The position numbers and the translations under genes were made by a program. The notes beneath the pieces were generated by a model. That model ran no database searches. It was not told the origin of the DNA and saw only the letters and a program-made list of their open reading frames with translations. Of a stretch of DNA of 64,000 nucleotides, positions 46,116-57,426 are shown one piece after another (position 1 is the stretch's first letter; every line of letters begins with the position of its first letter). This DNA is from Salinicoccus sp. YB14-2 (GTDB lineage: Bacteria > Bacillota > Bacilli > Staphylococcales > Salinicoccaceae). The stretch is from NCBI RefSeq assembly GCF_001265075.1, contig NZ_LFKO01000001.1:1427309-1491308 (forward strand), given 5' to 3'.

Positions 46116-46453
46116 CGGGTGAAAAATGATATATTCAAACGCCAGCTTCCAAGATCATCCTGGCAATATCACGATTTAACATCACTACACAAAAATAACT
46201 ATGAGTTAACATAAGAGTGTCCCGCGCAAGTTGAAAACGAGCCATTGTAATCATCCAGCCTGCTGCTGGCATCTCGAAAAATATGATGACATCTAAATTA
46301 CATCAATCATTTCCTTTGTAATATTCATGAGATATAAATGTGTCATAAGCTGTTTAAACTTTGATATGACAACGATTCACCATGTAATATAACTTGTCAT
46401 ATATTACATGGGCACCTTTAAAATTTCGTTTATTTTACAATTCCTTTACATTG
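46116..46453. other. Gene-free stretch upstream of the P60 hydrolase gene, with an inverted repeat
   Basis: No plausible gene. CATGTAATAT (46381-46390) and ATATTACATG (46401-46410) form a perfect 10-bp inverted repeat with a 10-base spacer, about 45 bases before the promoter. TGTAAT words recur (46310s and 46383), reminiscent of half-sites of the WalR TGTWAH motif, but not at the required 5-base spacing. Confidence 0.5.
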
Positions 46454-46482
46454 CCCACAAACGAAAATTTCTGTGCTATAGT
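46454..46482 (+). promoter_or_regulatory. Extended -10 promoter of the P60 hydrolase gene
   Basis: TGCTATAGT (46474-46482) is an extended -10. The best upstream hexamer at 17 bases is poor (CCCACA); TTGCCC at 46451 would need a 20-base spacer. The transcript would have an 80-90 base leader before the start codon. Confidence 0.45.
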
Positions 46483-46572
46483 TCTATTCATGGATTTAAC
46501 AAGTTGTGTATGGCCCATCAGTTACCGTGCAAAAACAATATTGTTATGTATTTACTAGGAGGAAATTTTATT

Positions 46573-47298
46573 ATGAAAAAGACTTTATTATCAGTAGCAA
46601 CTGTTACAGCACTAACAGGAATCGCTTCTACAAATATATCAGCAAATGAATATGTACCAGAAGATGTACAAGAAAATCATGATTACACATATAACTATGA
46701 TACAAATGGATATAACTATTCTTACTACTGGTATTATGGCAACACGGACGGCAGCCAGTATGCTGACGAATACTCTTTAAATGAAACAACTTCAACATCT
46801 GCTGCAACTGAAACAGCAGCTCCAGCTTCAACACAATCTGCACCGGCAGTAGAAGAAGCACCTGCGGTTGAAGAACCTTCAGCTCCGGCGGTACAGCAGT
46901 CACAGAATGCTACAGACGTTCAGGCTCCTGCAGTAGAAGAAGCACCTGCAGCAAGCAATGGCAATGCAGTAGCTACAGCTCACAACGTAGCAGCTGGCAA
47001 ATCATATGTATGGGGCGGCAACTCTGCAACAGCAGTTGACTGTTCAGCTCTTACTCAGCAGTTCATGAAACAGTACAAAGGCATCGATATTCCAAGAACT
47101 GTATCCGGCCAGCAGGCAGCAGGTACTCAGGTAAGCAACCCGCAAGCTGGTGACCTTGTAGTATTCAACGGTGGCACTCACGTTGGTATCTACATCGGTA
47201 ACGGTCAAATGGTAGATGCACTTAACCCGTCTGAACACGTTGGCGAGCGTTCTGTAAGCTATGTAAGTGGTTCAGTTGACGGTTATTACAGATACTAA
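46573..47298 (+). CDS. Secreted NlpC/P60 cell-wall hydrolase
   Basis: A 241-residue exported protein: signal peptide to about residue 28 (ending NISANE), a Tyr/Asn-rich segment (about 30-75), a low-complexity Ala/Pro/Glu/Val linker with repeated APAVEEAP (about 80-135) and a C-terminal NlpC/P60 domain (about 140-241). Catalytic Cys is in AVDCSAL and His in GTHVGIYIG; the third position (GNGQMVDA) is Asp rather than the usual His, Asn or Gln. The family cleaves peptidoglycan stem peptides. The frame reaches back to 46408, but ATG 46573 after AGGAGGAA starts the signal peptide. Staphylococcus carries an SsaA-type protein in this place. Confidence 0.87.
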   Translation: MKKTLLSVATVTALTGIASTNISANEYVPEDVQENHDYTYNYDTNGYNYSYYWYYGNTDGSQYADEYSLNETTSTSAATETAAPASTQSAPAVEEAPAVEEPSAPAVQQSQNATDVQAPAVEEAPAASNGNAVATAHNVAAGKSYVWGGNSATAVDCSALTQQFMKQYKGIDIPRTVSGQQAAGTQVSNPQAGDLVVFNGGTHVGIYIGNGQMVDALNPSEHVGERSVSYVSGSVDGYYRY

Positions 47299-47334
47299 TA
47301 ATTGAAACTTTATAAATAAACGATACTAACTCCA

Positions 47335-47365
47335 ATTCCTGAGGCAAAAGCCTCAGGAATTTTTT
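47335..47365 (+). terminator. Terminator after the P60 hydrolase gene
   Basis: ATTCCTGAGGC and GCCTCAGGAAT form a perfect 11-bp stem around AAAA, followed by T5. Confidence 0.95.
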
Positions 47366-47454
47366 GATGCCATAAACTTTCCATTATTGAACCATGTATC
47401 CTGTCTGTACCTATGTTAAAATAACGGCAATAACAATACTGAGGAAGTTGAAAA

Positions 47455-48042
47455 ATGACTAAAAAACGTGTGCTGATATTAGTGGTAATCGCAGCCGCTT
47501 CACTGTTGGTCGGTGCGGCCATAGGGGCGGTATTGAATTACTCGGATGATCAGTTTGAAGAGCAGGCCCTCCAGACGCTGCAGTCGACTGAAGGCAGGGA
47601 CAATCATCATGCCGTCGGGGAGAATGTTATAGAGAGCAGCCTCACAGAGGTTATGAATGCAAACGAAGAATTTAATGATATTATAGTGAATAACGAGGTC
47701 ACGGTAGTGAATTTTTTCGCTTCATGGTGTGAACCATGTAAACGTGAAACCCCGGCGCTTAATGAATATCATCAGGACCATATGGATGAGCCGATTGAAA
47801 TCATCGGTGTCAACATTAGTGACAGCAGGGAAAACAGGGATGAGTTTTTAAATGAATATGAAGTGGAGTATCCGATTTTTGAATTTGAAGATGAAGATCA
47901 GGCACTGGATGACTATAAGATTCAACTGATGCCGACGACATTTTTTGTCGACAGCGACGGTGAAGTCATCAGAGCTTATATAGGTGAAGTTTCACCGGAA
48001 CTGGTAACCAACTATATCAATTATGTTAAGGAGGCATCCTGA
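47455..48042 (+). CDS. TlpA/ResA-type membrane-anchored thiol-disulfide oxidoreductase
   Basis: A 195-residue protein with an N-terminal anchor helix (about 6-27) and an extracytoplasmic thioredoxin fold (about 60-195). The active site is WCEPC (about 92-96) and the cis-Pro loop is LMPTTFFVD. WCEPC matches ResA, which reduces apocytochrome c or other exported thiols. The true substrate is unknown here. The next gene starts two bases after its stop. Confidence 0.85.
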   Translation: MTKKRVLILVVIAAASLLVGAAIGAVLNYSDDQFEEQALQTLQSTEGRDNHHAVGENVIESSLTEVMNANEEFNDIIVNNEVTVVNFFASWCEPCKRETPALNEYHQDHMDEPIEIIGVNISDSRENRDEFLNEYEVEYPIFEFEDEDQALDDYKIQLMPTTFFVDSDGEVIRAYIGEVSPELVTNYINYVKEAS

Positions 48043-48043
48043 G

Positions 48044-48682
48044 ATGGGTGTACATCAGTATTTTAAAAGCTTGAATGATTTGGAAAAGTTGATACGCTGT
48101 CCGGGCAAGTTTAAATATCAGGAGCATAATGTTGCCGCACATTCTTTCAAAGTGACCAAAATCGCGCAGTATTTCGGTACGGTGGAGGAACATAACGGCA
48201 CAGCCATCGATTGGAAAAGTTTATATGAAAAAGCTTTGAACCATGACTATCCTGAGATTTTTACAGGGGACATCAAAACACCGGTAAAATACGCCTCAAG
48301 TGAACTGAATACTTTATTCCGTGAAGTTGAAGAAACGATGACGGTTAAATTCATCGAAGCGGAATTTCCGGAAGACTACCATAAAGAGTATAAGAGGCGC
48401 CTGAAAGAGGGTAAGGATGATTCGATCGAAGGGCAGATTCTTTCCGTTGCGGATAAAGTGGATCTGTTGTATGAATCGTTCGGTGAAATACAAAAACGGA
48501 ATCCTGAAAAATTGTTCTTTGAGATGTATGAGAACTCATTGATTACGATAAAACAGTACTCGCACCTCTCATGTGTACAGGATTTCATGCATAATATTCT
48601 GACCGAAATGCTGAAAGAGCCCTTTATTCCCAAAACTGAACTGAGGGATATTACGGAGTCAATCATTAATAAGGAGTTATAA
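48044..48682 (+). CDS. HD-domain hydrolase (YfbR-like)
   Basis: A 212-residue HD-superfamily protein. Metal ligands appear as EHNVAAHSF (His), NHDYPEIFTGD (His-Asp) and a later ADKVDLLYE (Asp). YfbR-type enzymes are 5'-deoxynucleotidases; the substrate here is not shown. The frame runs upstream to 48023, but ATG 48044, nine bases after AAGGAGG, is the start. In one run with the TlpA-type gene and csbA. Confidence 0.8.
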   Translation: MGVHQYFKSLNDLEKLIRCPGKFKYQEHNVAAHSFKVTKIAQYFGTVEEHNGTAIDWKSLYEKALNHDYPEIFTGDIKTPVKYASSELNTLFREVEETMTVKFIEAEFPEDYHKEYKRRLKEGKDDSIEGQILSVADKVDLLYESFGEIQKRNPEKLFFEMYENSLITIKQYSHLSCVQDFMHNILTEMLKEPFIPKTELRDITESIINKEL

Positions 48683-48685
48683 ACT

Positions 48686-48922
48686 ATGGATTTGTACTGG
48701 TTGATGATGGCCTTGGTTGTTCCGGCGGTAACAGTGGTTGTCTTTGCCAGATTGACACGAAACAAATATGTTGCTGTAATACTCACCTTTATATTATACG
48801 GCGTGTCTATATACAGAGGTTTCTATAACTCGGAATGGGTAATATATCTGGATGCAATCTCTCTGGTTATCGGATACATCTTAGTGGAATTATATAATAT
48901 AGATCAAGTGGAAGAAGAGTAG
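48686..48922 (+). CDS. csbA: CsbA family general-stress membrane protein
   Basis: A 78-residue protein with three short helices (DUF2198/CsbA). CsbA sits before uvrBA in Bacillus subtilis as well, which supports the call. AAGGAG precedes the ATG; four bases after the HD-domain gene. Confidence 0.78.
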   Translation: MDLYWLMMALVVPAVTVVVFARLTRNKYVAVILTFILYGVSIYRGFYNSEWVIYLDAISLVIGYILVELYNIDQVEEE

Positions 48923-48929
48923 AAATGAC

Positions 48930-48970
48930 CGAACAAATGTTTGTCGTCACTGCTCTTTTTTTGTTAGAAT
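48930..48970 (+). promoter_or_regulatory. LexA box and promoter of uvrBA
   Basis: CGAACAAATGTTTG (48930-48943) matches the Gram-positive SOS box CGAAC-N4-GTTCG at all but one base. It overlaps a -35 (TTGTCG, 48941-48946) paired after 18 bases with TAGAAT (48965-48970). Confidence 0.82.
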
Positions 48971-49002
48971 AAGATACATGAATAACATACGGAGGCGTAT
49001 TT

Positions 49003-50973
49003 ATGGCTAAATTTGAATTGGTTTCCGACTTTGAACCGGCCGGCGACCAGCCGAAGGCAATAGAGGAACTGACTGAACAGATTGAATCCGGCCAGCGGCA
49101 CCAGACATTGCTCGGTGCGACGGGTACCGGTAAAACATATACGATGAGCCAGGTCATTCAAAAAGTGGGCAAACCGACTTTGATCATCGCTCATAACAAA
49201 ACATTGGCAGGACAGCTTTACGGTGAATTTAAAGAATTTTTTCCGAATAACAGGGTAGAGTATTTCGTAAGTTATTATGATTACTATCAGCCTGAGGCGT
49301 ACGTGCCGCATACGGATACCTTTATTGAAAAAGATGCTTCGATCAACGATGAAATCGATAAATTGCGACACAGTGCCACAAGCGCTTTATTCGAAAGGGA
49401 CGATGTCATCATCATCGCATCGGTGAGCTGTATTTACGGTCTCGGTAATCCGGAAGAATACCGCGACATGGTGGTGAGTGTGCGTGTCGGCATGCAGATG
49501 GACCGCAATGAATTTTTAAGGCAGCTTGTCGATATCCAGTATTCGAGAAACGATATAGATTTCCAGCGGGGGACGTTCCGTGTGCGCGGGGATATTGTGG
49601 AAGTATTCCCGGCATCCCGTGACGAACAGTGTATCCGCGTCGAGTTTTTCGGTGACGAAATCGATCGTGTGAGAGAAATCAACTACCTGACCGGCGAAGT
49701 GCTCCATGAGAGGGAACATTTTGCGATTTTCCCGGCGTCCCACTTCGTGACCCGTGAAGAGAAGATGCGTGTGGCAATCGAACGTATTGAACAAGAACTG
49801 GAGGAACGTCTTGAAGTGCTCCGAAATGACAATAAACTGCTTGAGGCACAAAGACTTGAACAGCGGACGAACTATGATCTCGAAATGATGCGCGAGATGG
49901 GATTCTGTTCGGGTATCGAAAACTATTCCGTACATCTGACGCTGAGACCGATGGGGTCGACACCGTATACACTGATGGATTATTTCGATGATTTTCTCAT
50001 CATGATTGATGAGTCCCATGTGACGCTGCCGCAGGTCAGAGGGATGTATAACGGGGACCAGGCGCGTAAGCAAGTACTTGTTGACCATGGTTTCAGACTG
50101 CCGAGTGCCCTCGATAACAGACCGCTTCAGTTCAGCGAGTTTGAATCCAAGGCGAGTCAGCTGCTCTATGTATCAGCGACACCCGGTCCTTATGAACTTG
50201 AACATACCGAAAAGATGGTCGAACAGATCATCAGACCGACAGGTCTGCTGGATCCGCCGATTGATGTGCGGCCGACCGAGCATCAGATTGACGATCTGCT
50301 TGAGGAAATCGTCAAGAGAAGTGAACGCAACGAGAGAGTGCTGATCACCACTCTGACGAAAAAAATGGCCGAAGATCTGACAACCTACTTAAAAGAGTCC
50401 GGTGTGAAGGTCCAATATCTGCACTCCGAAGTGAAGACTTTGGAGCGTATTGAAATCATACGTGAACTCAGAATGGGCACTTATGATGTCCTTGTCGGCA
50501 TAAACCTTCTGCGTGAAGGACTGGATATACCTGAAGTATCACTGGTTACGATTTTGGATGCTGACAAGGAAGGTTTCCTCAGATCGAACCGTTCCCTCAT
50601 TCAGACAATCGGCCGTGCGGCGAGGAACAGTGAAGGCCGGGTCATCATGTATGCAGATAAAATTACGGACTCGATGCAATATGCACTGGATGAAACGGAA
50701 AGACGCCGTGAAACCCAGATGGCATTCAATGAGAAGCACGGTATTACTCCGACGACGATCAAAAAAGCTGTCAGGGACTCAATCAGTGCTGAAGTTGATG
50801 TTAAGGAAGACAGAGAGAAATCGAAGAGCAAGAAGAAGAAAATGACAAAGAAAGAAAGAGAGAAAACGATCGAACAGCTCGAGCAGGATATGAAACAGGC
50901 AGCAAAAGATCTGGACTTCGAAACGGCATCCGAGCTGAGAGATGCGCTGTTTGAACTGCAGGCAGAAGGGTGA
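49003..50973 (+). CDS. uvrB: Excinuclease ABC subunit B
   Basis: The 656-residue damage-verifying helicase of nucleotide excision repair. Walker A GATGTGKT (about 39-46), the beta-hairpin region [31 protein letters not shown] and a C-terminal UVR domain (about 620-655) that binds UvrC. GGAGGCG precedes the ATG. SOS-type promoter upstream and uvrA six bases downstream. Confidence 0.96.
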   Translation: MAKFELVSDFEPAGDQPKAIEELTEQIESGQRHQTLLGATGTGKTYTMSQVIQKVGKPTLIIAHNKTLAGQLYGEFKEFFPNNRVEYFVSYYDYYQPEAYVPHTDTFIEKDASINDEIDKLRHSATSALFERDDVIIIASVSCIYGLGNPEEYRDMVVSVRVGMQMDRNEFLRQLVDIQYSRNDIDFQRGTFRVRGDIVEVFPASRDEQCIRVEFFGDEIDRVREINYLTGEVLHEREHFAIFPASHFVTREEKMRVAIERIEQELEERLEVLRNDNKLLEAQRLEQRTNYDLEMMREMGFCSGIENYSVHLTLRPMGSTPYTLMDYFDDFLIMIDESHVTLPQVRGMYNGDQARKQVLVDHGFRLPSALDNRPLQFSEFESKASQLLYVSATPGPYELEHTEKMVEQIIRPTGLLDPPIDVRPTEHQIDDLLEEIVKRSERNERVLITTLTKKMAEDLTTYLKESGVKVQYLHSEVKTLERIEIIRELRMGTYDVLVGINLLREGLDIPEVSLVTILDADKEGFLRSNRSLIQTIGRAARNSEGRVIMYADKITDSMQYALDETERRRETQMAFNEKHGITPTTIKKAVRDSISAEVDVKEDREKSKSKKKKMTKKEREKTIEQLEQDMKQAAKDLDFETASELRDALFELQAEG

Positions 50974-50979
50974 ATCTAA

Positions 50980-53832
50980 ATGAAGAATAAAAATATAAGC
51001 ATTATAGGTGCAAGGCAGCATAACTTAAAAGGTGTGAACATCGATATCCCGCGTGACCAGCTGATTGTCATGACCGGCCTGTCGGGATCGGGGAAATCCT
51101 CTCTGGCATTTGACACGATCTATGCGGAAGGCCAACGGCGCTATGTGGAATCTCTGAGTGCCTATGCCAGACAGTTTTTAGGGCAGATGGAAAAGCCGGA
51201 TGTGGATTCAATCGAAGGGCTTTCCCCTGCCATCGCCATCGATCAGAAAACGACGAGCAATAACCCGCGCTCAACCGTATCGACGATCACTGAAATTTAT
51301 GATTATTTGAGACTTTTATTTGCACGGGCAGGGACGCCGTATTGTCCAAATCATGGTGTGGAAATTACATCACAGACCGTCCAGGAGATGGTGGATAAGG
51401 TGATGGCGCTGCCGGAGCGTTCAAAAATCCAAGTGTACGCACCCATCATCCACGGCCGTAAAGGTCAGCATAAAAAACTGCTCGAATCACTCGGCAAAGA
51501 AGGTTTTGCCAGAGTGGTCATCGATGGTGAAGTCTATGATATCGAAGAAGTGCCCGAGCTCAGTAAAAATAAAAAGCATAATATCGATGTCGTCGTGGAC
51601 CGTCTGGTCGTCCGTGACGGCATAGAAGCAAGGCTCGGCGACTCACTCCAGACGGCATTGAGGAAAGGAGATGGCAATATTACGGTCAACGTCATTGACG
51701 GCGAAGATCTGTTTTTCTCTGAAAATTATGCATGTCCCATCTGCGGTTTTACCATCTCCGAAATGGAACCGAGATTATTTTCATTCAACGCACCATACGG
51801 TGCATGTAAGGACTGTGATGGTCTCGGCATGAAGATGGCTGTCAATAAAAAGCTCGTCATTCCGGATGACACATTAACACTTAAAGAAGGGGCGCTCGTC
51901 CCTTGGGAGCCCATTTCATCGGGCTATTATCCGCAGCTGTTAAAGCAGACGTGTGATCATTTCAATATAGATATGAAAAAGCCTTTCAAGGATTTAAGTG
52001 ACAAGGAACAGAAAATTGTGCTTTACGGTTCAGGCGGAGAGGTTCTGACATATCGATTCAAACAGGAGAACGGTACAGAAAGAACGAGGGAAATGCCGTT
52101 TGAAGGTGTCATCAACAATGTCGAACGCAGATACCGGGACAGTCCTTCTGAATATACACGGGAAGTCATGAGCCGCTACATGCGGGAGACGACATGTGAG
52201 ACATGCCACGGCTACCGTCTGAATGAAGAGGCATTGTCAGTCAAAGTGGACGACCGCCATATCGGTCACAGTGTCGATCAGCCGGTCGGCGATGCGCTTG
52301 AATTTTTCAATGCTCTGGAACTTTCTGAAAAGAACCGGACCATCGCGGCGCCCATTTTGAAAGAGATCAATGAACGTCTGTTATTTTTACGCAACGTCGG
52401 TCTGGATTATTTAACGCTGAACCGGAGAAGCGGTACATTATCCGGCGGTGAAGCGCAGCGGATCCGTCTCGCAACTCAGATCGGTTCGAGACTGAGCGGT
52501 GTCCTCTATATACTGGATGAGCCGTCGATCGGGCTCCACCAAAGAGATAACGAACGTCTGATCAATACACTGAAAGACATGAGAGACCTCGGCAATACAC
52601 TGATTGTCGTCGAGCACGATGAAGATACGATGCTCGCGAGTGATTATCTGATTGATATCGGTCCCGGCGCCGGTGAACACGGCGGAGAAATCATGGCTGC
52701 AGGGACACCTGAAGAAGTGAAAAAGAATGACAATTCGATTACCGGTCTTTATTTGAGCGGCAAACGTCAGATTCCTCTGCCTGAACATTACCGTGAAGTC
52801 AACCCGGACAGAATGATCGAAGTGAAAGGTGCACGCGCAAACAATTTGAAAGACATTGATGTCAAAATACCGATGTCGGTATTGAATGTGGTGACCGGCG
52901 TATCGGGCTCGGGAAAAAGTACACTCGTCAATGAAATCATCTATAAGGCGCTGCACACGAGACTGTATAAATCGAAACAGATTCCGGGAGATCATGACAG
53001 TATAGAAATTGCGGATGAACTGGAAAAAATCATCGATATCGACCAGTCGCCGATCGGCCGTACACCACGGAGCAACTCGGCGACTTATACCGGTGTGTTC
53101 GATGATATAAGAGATGTTTTTGCACAGACGAACGAAGCAAAAGTCCGCGGCTACAATAAAGGCCGGTTCAGCTTCAACATCAAGGGCGGCCGCTGTGAAG
53201 CATGCCGGGGGGACGGCATCATCAAAATAGAAATGCATTTCCTGCCGGATGTGTTCGTACCGTGTGAAGTATGCGACGGCAAACGTTATAACCGTGAAAC
53301 GCTCGAAGTGAAATATAAAGATAAAAGCATCGCAGATGTCCTCGCGATGACAGTGGAAGAGGCGTTCTACTTCTTTGAAAATCTGCCGAAGATCAAACGG
53401 AAAATAAAAACGCTCGTGGATGTCGGTCTGGGTTATGTGAAGCTCGGCCAGCCGGCAACGACACTGTCGGGCGGTGAAGCACAGCGTGTCAAACTGGCTT
53501 CGGAACTGCACAAACGTTCAAACGGCCGTTCGCTTTATATACTGGATGAACCGACAACAGGACTGCACTCCGAAGATATAGGCAGGCTGATCACGGTGCT
53601 GCAGAGACTGGTGGACAACGGTGATACCGTCATCATCATCGAACATAACCTGGATGTCATCAAAGTCGCCGACAATATTGTCGATCTCGGACCTGAAGGT
53701 GGTGTCGGTGGCGGAACAATTGTTGTTGATGGTACAATAAAAGATGTCATTAATGAACCGGAAAGCCATACGGGTTATCATTTAAAAAAATGGTTGAATA
53801 GAAACCATCAGGGGGCTAATCATGGACAGTAA
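50980..53832 (+). CDS. uvrA: Excinuclease ABC subunit A
   Basis: The 950-residue damage-sensing ATPase. Two ABC modules, each with a Walker A (GLSGSGKSS and GVSGSGKST) and signature ([22 protein letters not shown]), plus zinc modules with CPIC...CKDC, CETC and CEAC...CEVC pairs. Co-transcribed with uvrB. Its end overlaps the next gene by 11 bases. Confidence 0.96.
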   Translation: MKNKNISIIGARQHNLKGVNIDIPRDQLIVMTGLSGSGKSSLAFDTIYAEGQRRYVESLSAYARQFLGQMEKPDVDSIEGLSPAIAIDQKTTSNNPRSTVSTITEIYDYLRLLFARAGTPYCPNHGVEITSQTVQEMVDKVMALPERSKIQVYAPIIHGRKGQHKKLLESLGKEGFARVVIDGEVYDIEEVPELSKNKKHNIDVVVDRLVVRDGIEARLGDSLQTALRKGDGNITVNVIDGEDLFFSENYACPICGFTISEMEPRLFSFNAPYGACKDCDGLGMKMAVNKKLVIPDDTLTLKEGALVPWEPISSGYYPQLLKQTCDHFNIDMKKPFKDLSDKEQKIVLYGSGGEVLTYRFKQENGTERTREMPFEGVINNVERRYRDSPSEYTREVMSRYMRETTCETCHGYRLNEEALSVKVDDRHIGHSVDQPVGDALEFFNALELSEKNRTIAAPILKEINERLLFLRNVGLDYLTLNRRSGTLSGGEAQRIRLATQIGSRLSGVLYILDEPSIGLHQRDNERLINTLKDMRDLGNTLIVVEHDEDTMLASDYLIDIGPGAGEHGGEIMAAGTPEEVKKNDNSITGLYLSGKRQIPLPEHYREVNPDRMIEVKGARANNLKDIDVKIPMSVLNVVTGVSGSGKSTLVNEIIYKALHTRLYKSKQIPGDHDSIEIADELEKIIDIDQSPIGRTPRSNSATYTGVFDDIRDVFAQTNEAKVRGYNKGRFSFNIKGGRCEACRGDGIIKIEMHFLPDVFVPCEVCDGKRYNRETLEVKYKDKSIADVLAMTVEEAFYFFENLPKIKRKIKTLVDVGLGYVKLGQPATTLSGGEAQRVKLASELHKRSNGRSLYILDEPTTGLHSEDIGRLITVLQRLVDNGDTVIIIEHNLDVIKVADNIVDLGPEGGVGGGTIVVDGTIKDVINEPESHTGYHLKKWLNRNHQGANHGQ

Positions 53833-55021
53833 AGAACGTATTTTGAAAATGCTGGAAGAAGGAAAGATCACTTCCGAAGAAGCTATTCGCCTTATGGAAA
53901 CGATGGATAAGAAGGAAAAAAACAGTGCGTCCGATTCCTCAGAAGAAACGGGCAATAAAAAACAGACGGATGATAAGGAAGAGTACTGGGACGGCGGCAT
54001 GTTCAACGATTTATACAAGCAGTTCATGGGTGAAGTCAATAAGTATGTCAACTCCGACAAGATTAACGAAAAATATAAAGGTGTCAATGAAAAAGCGAAC
54101 AAGACATACAAAGATGTCAGAAATAAATTCGACAACAGCCAGCAGGCGTCCCAGCTGTTTAAATCGGTGGAAAAGGCTTTCGATTCGGTCAAAACCACCA
54201 ACTTCGACTCGATGTTTGCAGGCGGCGCAAAAAACCGTCTGATTGAAACGATTGATGAAGAGTATTCCTCAATCTCAATCGACATCACTAACGGAAACGT
54301 CAACATCGTTCCGACGGACCGTGTCCAGACAGCCAAATTTGAAGTGACACCTTTCTACAGAAAGCTGGATAATAAAAGAAATTATTTCAAGGACATCATC
54401 TGCGAAGTGAAAAATGGAGAACTGATCATCGTTTCTGATATCAGGGCGGCGAAAGTCAATGTGGAATTGAACTTGAACCCGGAAACAATCAAACGCATGA
54501 TCATTTCAGGATCCAACGGCGACGTAACCATCAAGAAGCAGGAAGTCAAAGACCTGACAATCGATCTGCTGAACGGTGATGTAAACCTTGAAGAGACGGT
54601 AACAGATCAGGCATATGTGCGGACGTCACGCGGCAATATCACGGTGGACCGCGGTGCATACAGCAATGTGGAACTTGTATCGATGGTTGGAACAATCAAC
54701 ACCGATCAGTTCAATGCCAAAGACATCACCGTCTCTGCGAACGGCTCGGTAAATCTGACACTGCAGAACACGACCGAGTCTGCGACGATCAATACCAACA
54801 TGGGCAGCGTCAACTTGAGCATTCCTCAGGGCCGCGCATTGGAAGGCAGGCTGTCTACTGTCGTCGGACAATTGAATTATCCGCCCGAAGTGGATGCAAG
54901 ATTCATGAAACATCAGGACTTCGGCCTGAAAGAATTGATGCTCGTCAATGATACTGATGAGCCCGGTCTGTTTATAGAAGTGAGCACGAAGTTCGGCAGT
55001 GTAACTTTGCATAGAAGTTAA
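53822..55021 (+). CDS. YvlB-like DUF4097 protein
   Basis: A 399-residue protein. The first 30 residues form a short helical module ([23 protein letters not shown]) shared by YvlB, LiaX and related SHOCT-like proteins. A charged linker follows to about 140, then a repetitive beta-helix-like DUF4097 domain ([35 protein letters not shown]). Relatives respond to cell-envelope stress. No signal peptide. Its start lies within uvrA, which implies co-transcription. Role unproven. Confidence 0.78.
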   Translation: MDSKERILKMLEEGKITSEEAIRLMETMDKKEKNSASDSSEETGNKKQTDDKEEYWDGGMFNDLYKQFMGEVNKYVNSDKINEKYKGVNEKANKTYKDVRNKFDNSQQASQLFKSVEKAFDSVKTTNFDSMFAGGAKNRLIETIDEEYSSISIDITNGNVNIVPTDRVQTAKFEVTPFYRKLDNKRNYFKDIICEVKNGELIIVSDIRAAKVNVELNLNPETIKRMIISGSNGDVTIKKQEVKDLTIDLLNGDVNLEETVTDQAYVRTSRGNITVDRGAYSNVELVSMVGTINTDQFNAKDITVSANGSVNLTLQNTTESATINTNMGSVNLSIPQGRALEGRLSTVVGQLNYPPEVDARFMKHQDFGLKELMLVNDTDEPGLFIEVSTKFGSVTLHRS

Positions 55022-55031
55022 CTGTTTGTAT

Positions 55032-55069
55032 AAAAGACTGGCGGATGCCGGTCTTTTTTTTGCTATAAT
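55032..55069 (+). terminator. Terminator before hprK, followed by an extended -10
   Basis: AAAAGACTGGC and GCCGGTCTTTT pair around GGAT with a T7-8 tail (55032-55061). It is followed at once by TGCTATAAT (55061-55069), an extended -10 for hprK, so terminator and promoter are packed together. Confidence 0.8.
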
Positions 55070-55118
55070 GGAGTAGAAGTCAATTAATTATAAACATGAG
55101 AATTCAAGAGGTGATTGG

Positions 55119-56057
55119 GTGTTAACTGTACATGAACTCGTCGATCAATTTACATTGAAAGTCGTCGCCGGTAATGAAGGACTGACGAATGAAATAAAGA
55201 ACTATGACATCTCGCGGCCGGCATTGGAAATCGGAGGGTATTTTTCTCATTACTCCTCCGACAGAGTCCAAATACTCGGGATGACGGAAGTATCTTTTTT
55301 TGAAAGAATGCTGACAGAAAAAGAACGGGAGGACCGCTCCAACCGTCTTTGCCGTAAAGAAACACCATGTATAGTGCTGGCCAGACAGATCAATCCGCCT
55401 CTTGAGCTGATCGAAGCCTGTAACTCGAGTAAAACCCCGCTGCTGGTTACAGATGCGAATACGACGACATTCTACTCGAGACTGTCGAGCTATCTGGAAA
55501 AGGCACTGGCACCGGAAACGAATATGCACGGTGTACTGGTGGATGTGTACGGCATCGGCGTACTCATCACAGGCGAGAGCGGCGTCGGCAAAAGTGAAAC
55601 CGCGCTTGAACTTGTTAAAAACGGGCACCGCCTCGTTGCCGACGACAACGTGGAAATCAAAGAGGTGACGGACAATGTCCTGATGGGCAGCGCCCCGAAA
55701 CTGATTGAAAACCTGCTTGAAATCAGAGGACTCGGTATTATAAACGTCATGACACTGTTCGGTGCAGGCTGTATTTTGGCTGAGAAAAGAATTATGCTGA
55801 ATGTCAATCTTGAGACATGGGAAAAAGGCAAAGCATATGATAGAGTGGGTCTCGACCGCACAAAACTCACCATACTGAATTCCGAAATAGAAAAAAGAAC
55901 GATTCCGATCCGTCCGGGCCGGAGCCTGGCAGGCATCATAGAAGTTGCTGCAATGAATTACCGTCTTCAGAATATGGAATATGATGCAGCAGTAGAATTC
56001 AATGACCGTCTGAACAAGCAAATCAAAGTCAACGGAGGAATGAACAATGATCTTTAA
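55119..56057 (+). CDS. hprK: HPr kinase/phosphorylase
   Basis: A 312-residue bifunctional enzyme that phosphorylates HPr on Ser46 and reverses it, the sensor of carbon catabolite repression. Walker [10 protein letters not shown] (about 152-160) and the family signature [12 protein letters not shown] are present, with the C-terminal region near 265 also conserved. The start is GTG 55119, after AAGAGGTGATT. Overlaps lgt by 11 bases. Confidence 0.94.
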   Translation: MLTVHELVDQFTLKVVAGNEGLTNEIKNYDISRPALEIGGYFSHYSSDRVQILGMTEVSFFERMLTEKEREDRSNRLCRKETPCIVLARQINPPLELIEACNSSKTPLLVTDANTTTFYSRLSSYLEKALAPETNMHGVLVDVYGIGVLITGESGVGKSETALELVKNGHRLVADDNVEIKEVTDNVLMGSAPKLIENLLEIRGLGIINVMTLFGAGCILAEKRIMLNVNLETWEKGKAYDRVGLDRTKLTILNSEIEKRTIPIRPGRSLAGIIEVAAMNYRLQNMEYDAAVEFNDRLNKQIKVNGGMNNDL

Positions 56058-56943
56058 TATACAGCCGCTCGACCCGGTAATCGTATCCCTCGGACCCATC
56101 GACCTCAGATGGTACGGCGTCATCATCGCATTCGGGATGCTGCTCGGATTTTTAATCGCCAACAGGGAAGCGGATAAAAAGAAAATGCCTGAAGGCATGT
56201 TCATCGACCTGATGTTCTATATCATTTTATTCTCGCTGATCGGTGCAAGACTGTATTATGTACTTTTCAATCTGGACTATTATCTTCAGGACCCGATTTC
56301 GATAATAATGGTCAACGAAGGCGGCATGGCCATCCATGGCGGTATCATCGGCGGTATTCTTACAGGACTGGTCTACTGTTACAAAAAGAACCTGAGCTTC
56401 TTCCAGGTTGCGGACATTGCGATACCCAGTCTGATTTTAGGCCAGGCGATCGGCAGATGGGGCAACTTCATGAACCAGGAAGCCCATGGCGGCGAAGTGA
56501 CGAGAAACTTTCTTGAATCGCTGATGCTGCCGGAGTTCATCATCAATCAGATGTACATAGACGGTGCCTATTACCATCCGACGTTTTTATATGAATCGGT
56601 GTGGAATATCGTCGGATTCATCATTCTGATACTGCTCAGGCCGAAACTTAAAATCGGCCAGACAATGCTGGTCTATCTGATCTATTACTCCATTGGCAGG
56701 TTCTTTATCGAAGGCATGCGTACCGACAGCCTGATGATTGGAGATGTCTTAAGAACGGCGCAGGTCATATCGATAGTAACGGTAGTCGTTGCGATTCTAA
56801 TATGGATCTACAGAAACAAAAACTATAATCTGCCGAAGTACGGTAATGTGGACGGTATCTATGATCCGGACAACAAACGAAAGAAAAAGCAGTCCAAAAC
56901 TAAAGGCAGACCTGTAAATAAGAAACATAAAAGGAAGAAATGA
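56047..56943 (+). CDS. lgt: Prolipoprotein diacylglyceryl transferase Lgt
   Basis: A 298-residue membrane enzyme with seven predicted helices that attaches diacylglycerol to lipobox cysteines. The HGG motif ([10 protein letters not shown]) and the Lgt signature [13 protein letters not shown] are present. The C-terminal tail is strongly basic (KKKQSKTKG...KHKRKK). It would modify the lipoproteins encoded in this window. GGAGGAATG inside the hprK end provides the ribosome site. Confidence 0.95.
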   Translation: MIFNIQPLDPVIVSLGPIDLRWYGVIIAFGMLLGFLIANREADKKKMPEGMFIDLMFYIILFSLIGARLYYVLFNLDYYLQDPISIIMVNEGGMAIHGGIIGGILTGLVYCYKKNLSFFQVADIAIPSLILGQAIGRWGNFMNQEAHGGEVTRNFLESLMLPEFIINQMYIDGAYYHPTFLYESVWNIVGFIILILLRPKLKIGQTMLVYLIYYSIGRFFIEGMRTDSLMIGDVLRTAQVISIVTVVVAILIWIYRNKNYNLPKYGNVDGIYDPDNKRKKKQSKTKGRPVNKKHKRKK

Positions 56944-56945
56944 TC

Positions 56946-57425
56946 ATGAGAAATACCACTCGGTATAAAGTTGGGAAATATAATCCGCTATGGAATCTCT
57001 ACCGGACAGTTTCTGTTTTCAAAGTTGCCAGGAACTTTATTTTCATAGAAATGGGGCGCTTTTCACCGTCGACAAAAATGAAACATTTTTTGTACCGCAA
57101 GTTTTTGAAGATGAAATTGGACGATAAGGTGTCTTTTGCCTACAAGGCGATGCCGGATCTCATGCATCCGGAAAAGATACACATTGGAAAGAACAGCATA
57201 ATCGGTTATAATACTGTAATATTGACCCATGAGTATTTAGTTGATGAATACAGGCTTGGAGATGTTCATATCGGGGAGAACACGATGATTGGCGCGAATG
57301 TTACCATATTGCCCGGCGTTACTATCGGCAGCAATGTGTCTGTCGGTGCCGGTGCTGTCGTGTCCAAGGATATTCCTGATAATTCAAGCTGTCATGGGAA
57401 TCCACTTGTGATAAGGAGCAGATAA
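56946..57425 (+). CDS. Left-handed beta-helix acyltransferase
   Basis: A 159-residue hexapeptide-repeat acyltransferase: N-terminal helical region (about 1-60), then repeats such as IGKNSIIGYNTVI and IGENTMIGANVTILPGVTIG, ending in GAGAVVSKDIPDNS. The conserved place between lgt and the TPR gene is that of Staphylococcus. ATG 56940 overlaps the lgt stop but is too near AAGGAA; ATG 56946 has better spacing. Acceptor unknown. Confidence 0.8.
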   Translation: MRNTTRYKVGKYNPLWNLYRTVSVFKVARNFIFIEMGRFSPSTKMKHFLYRKFLKMKLDDKVSFAYKAMPDLMHPEKIHIGKNSIIGYNTVILTHEYLVDEYRLGDVHIGENTMIGANVTILPGVTIGSNVSVGAGAVVSKDIPDNSSCHGNPLVIRSR

Positions 57426-57426
57426 A

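Noticed and set aside
46381..46410. WalR binding site
   Set aside because: WalR needs direct TGTWAH-N5-TGTWAH; here the TGTAAT words are inverted or at a wrong spacing.
52438..53511. 357-codon open frame on the minus strand within uvrA
   Set aside because: Lies entirely opposite a well conserved uvrA; composition is Phe/Arg/Cys/His-rich as in antisense shadows, with no family resemblance.
55122..56204. 360-codon open frame on the minus strand opposite hprK and lgt
   Set aside because: Covers two conserved genes in antisense and has shadow-like composition; no motif.
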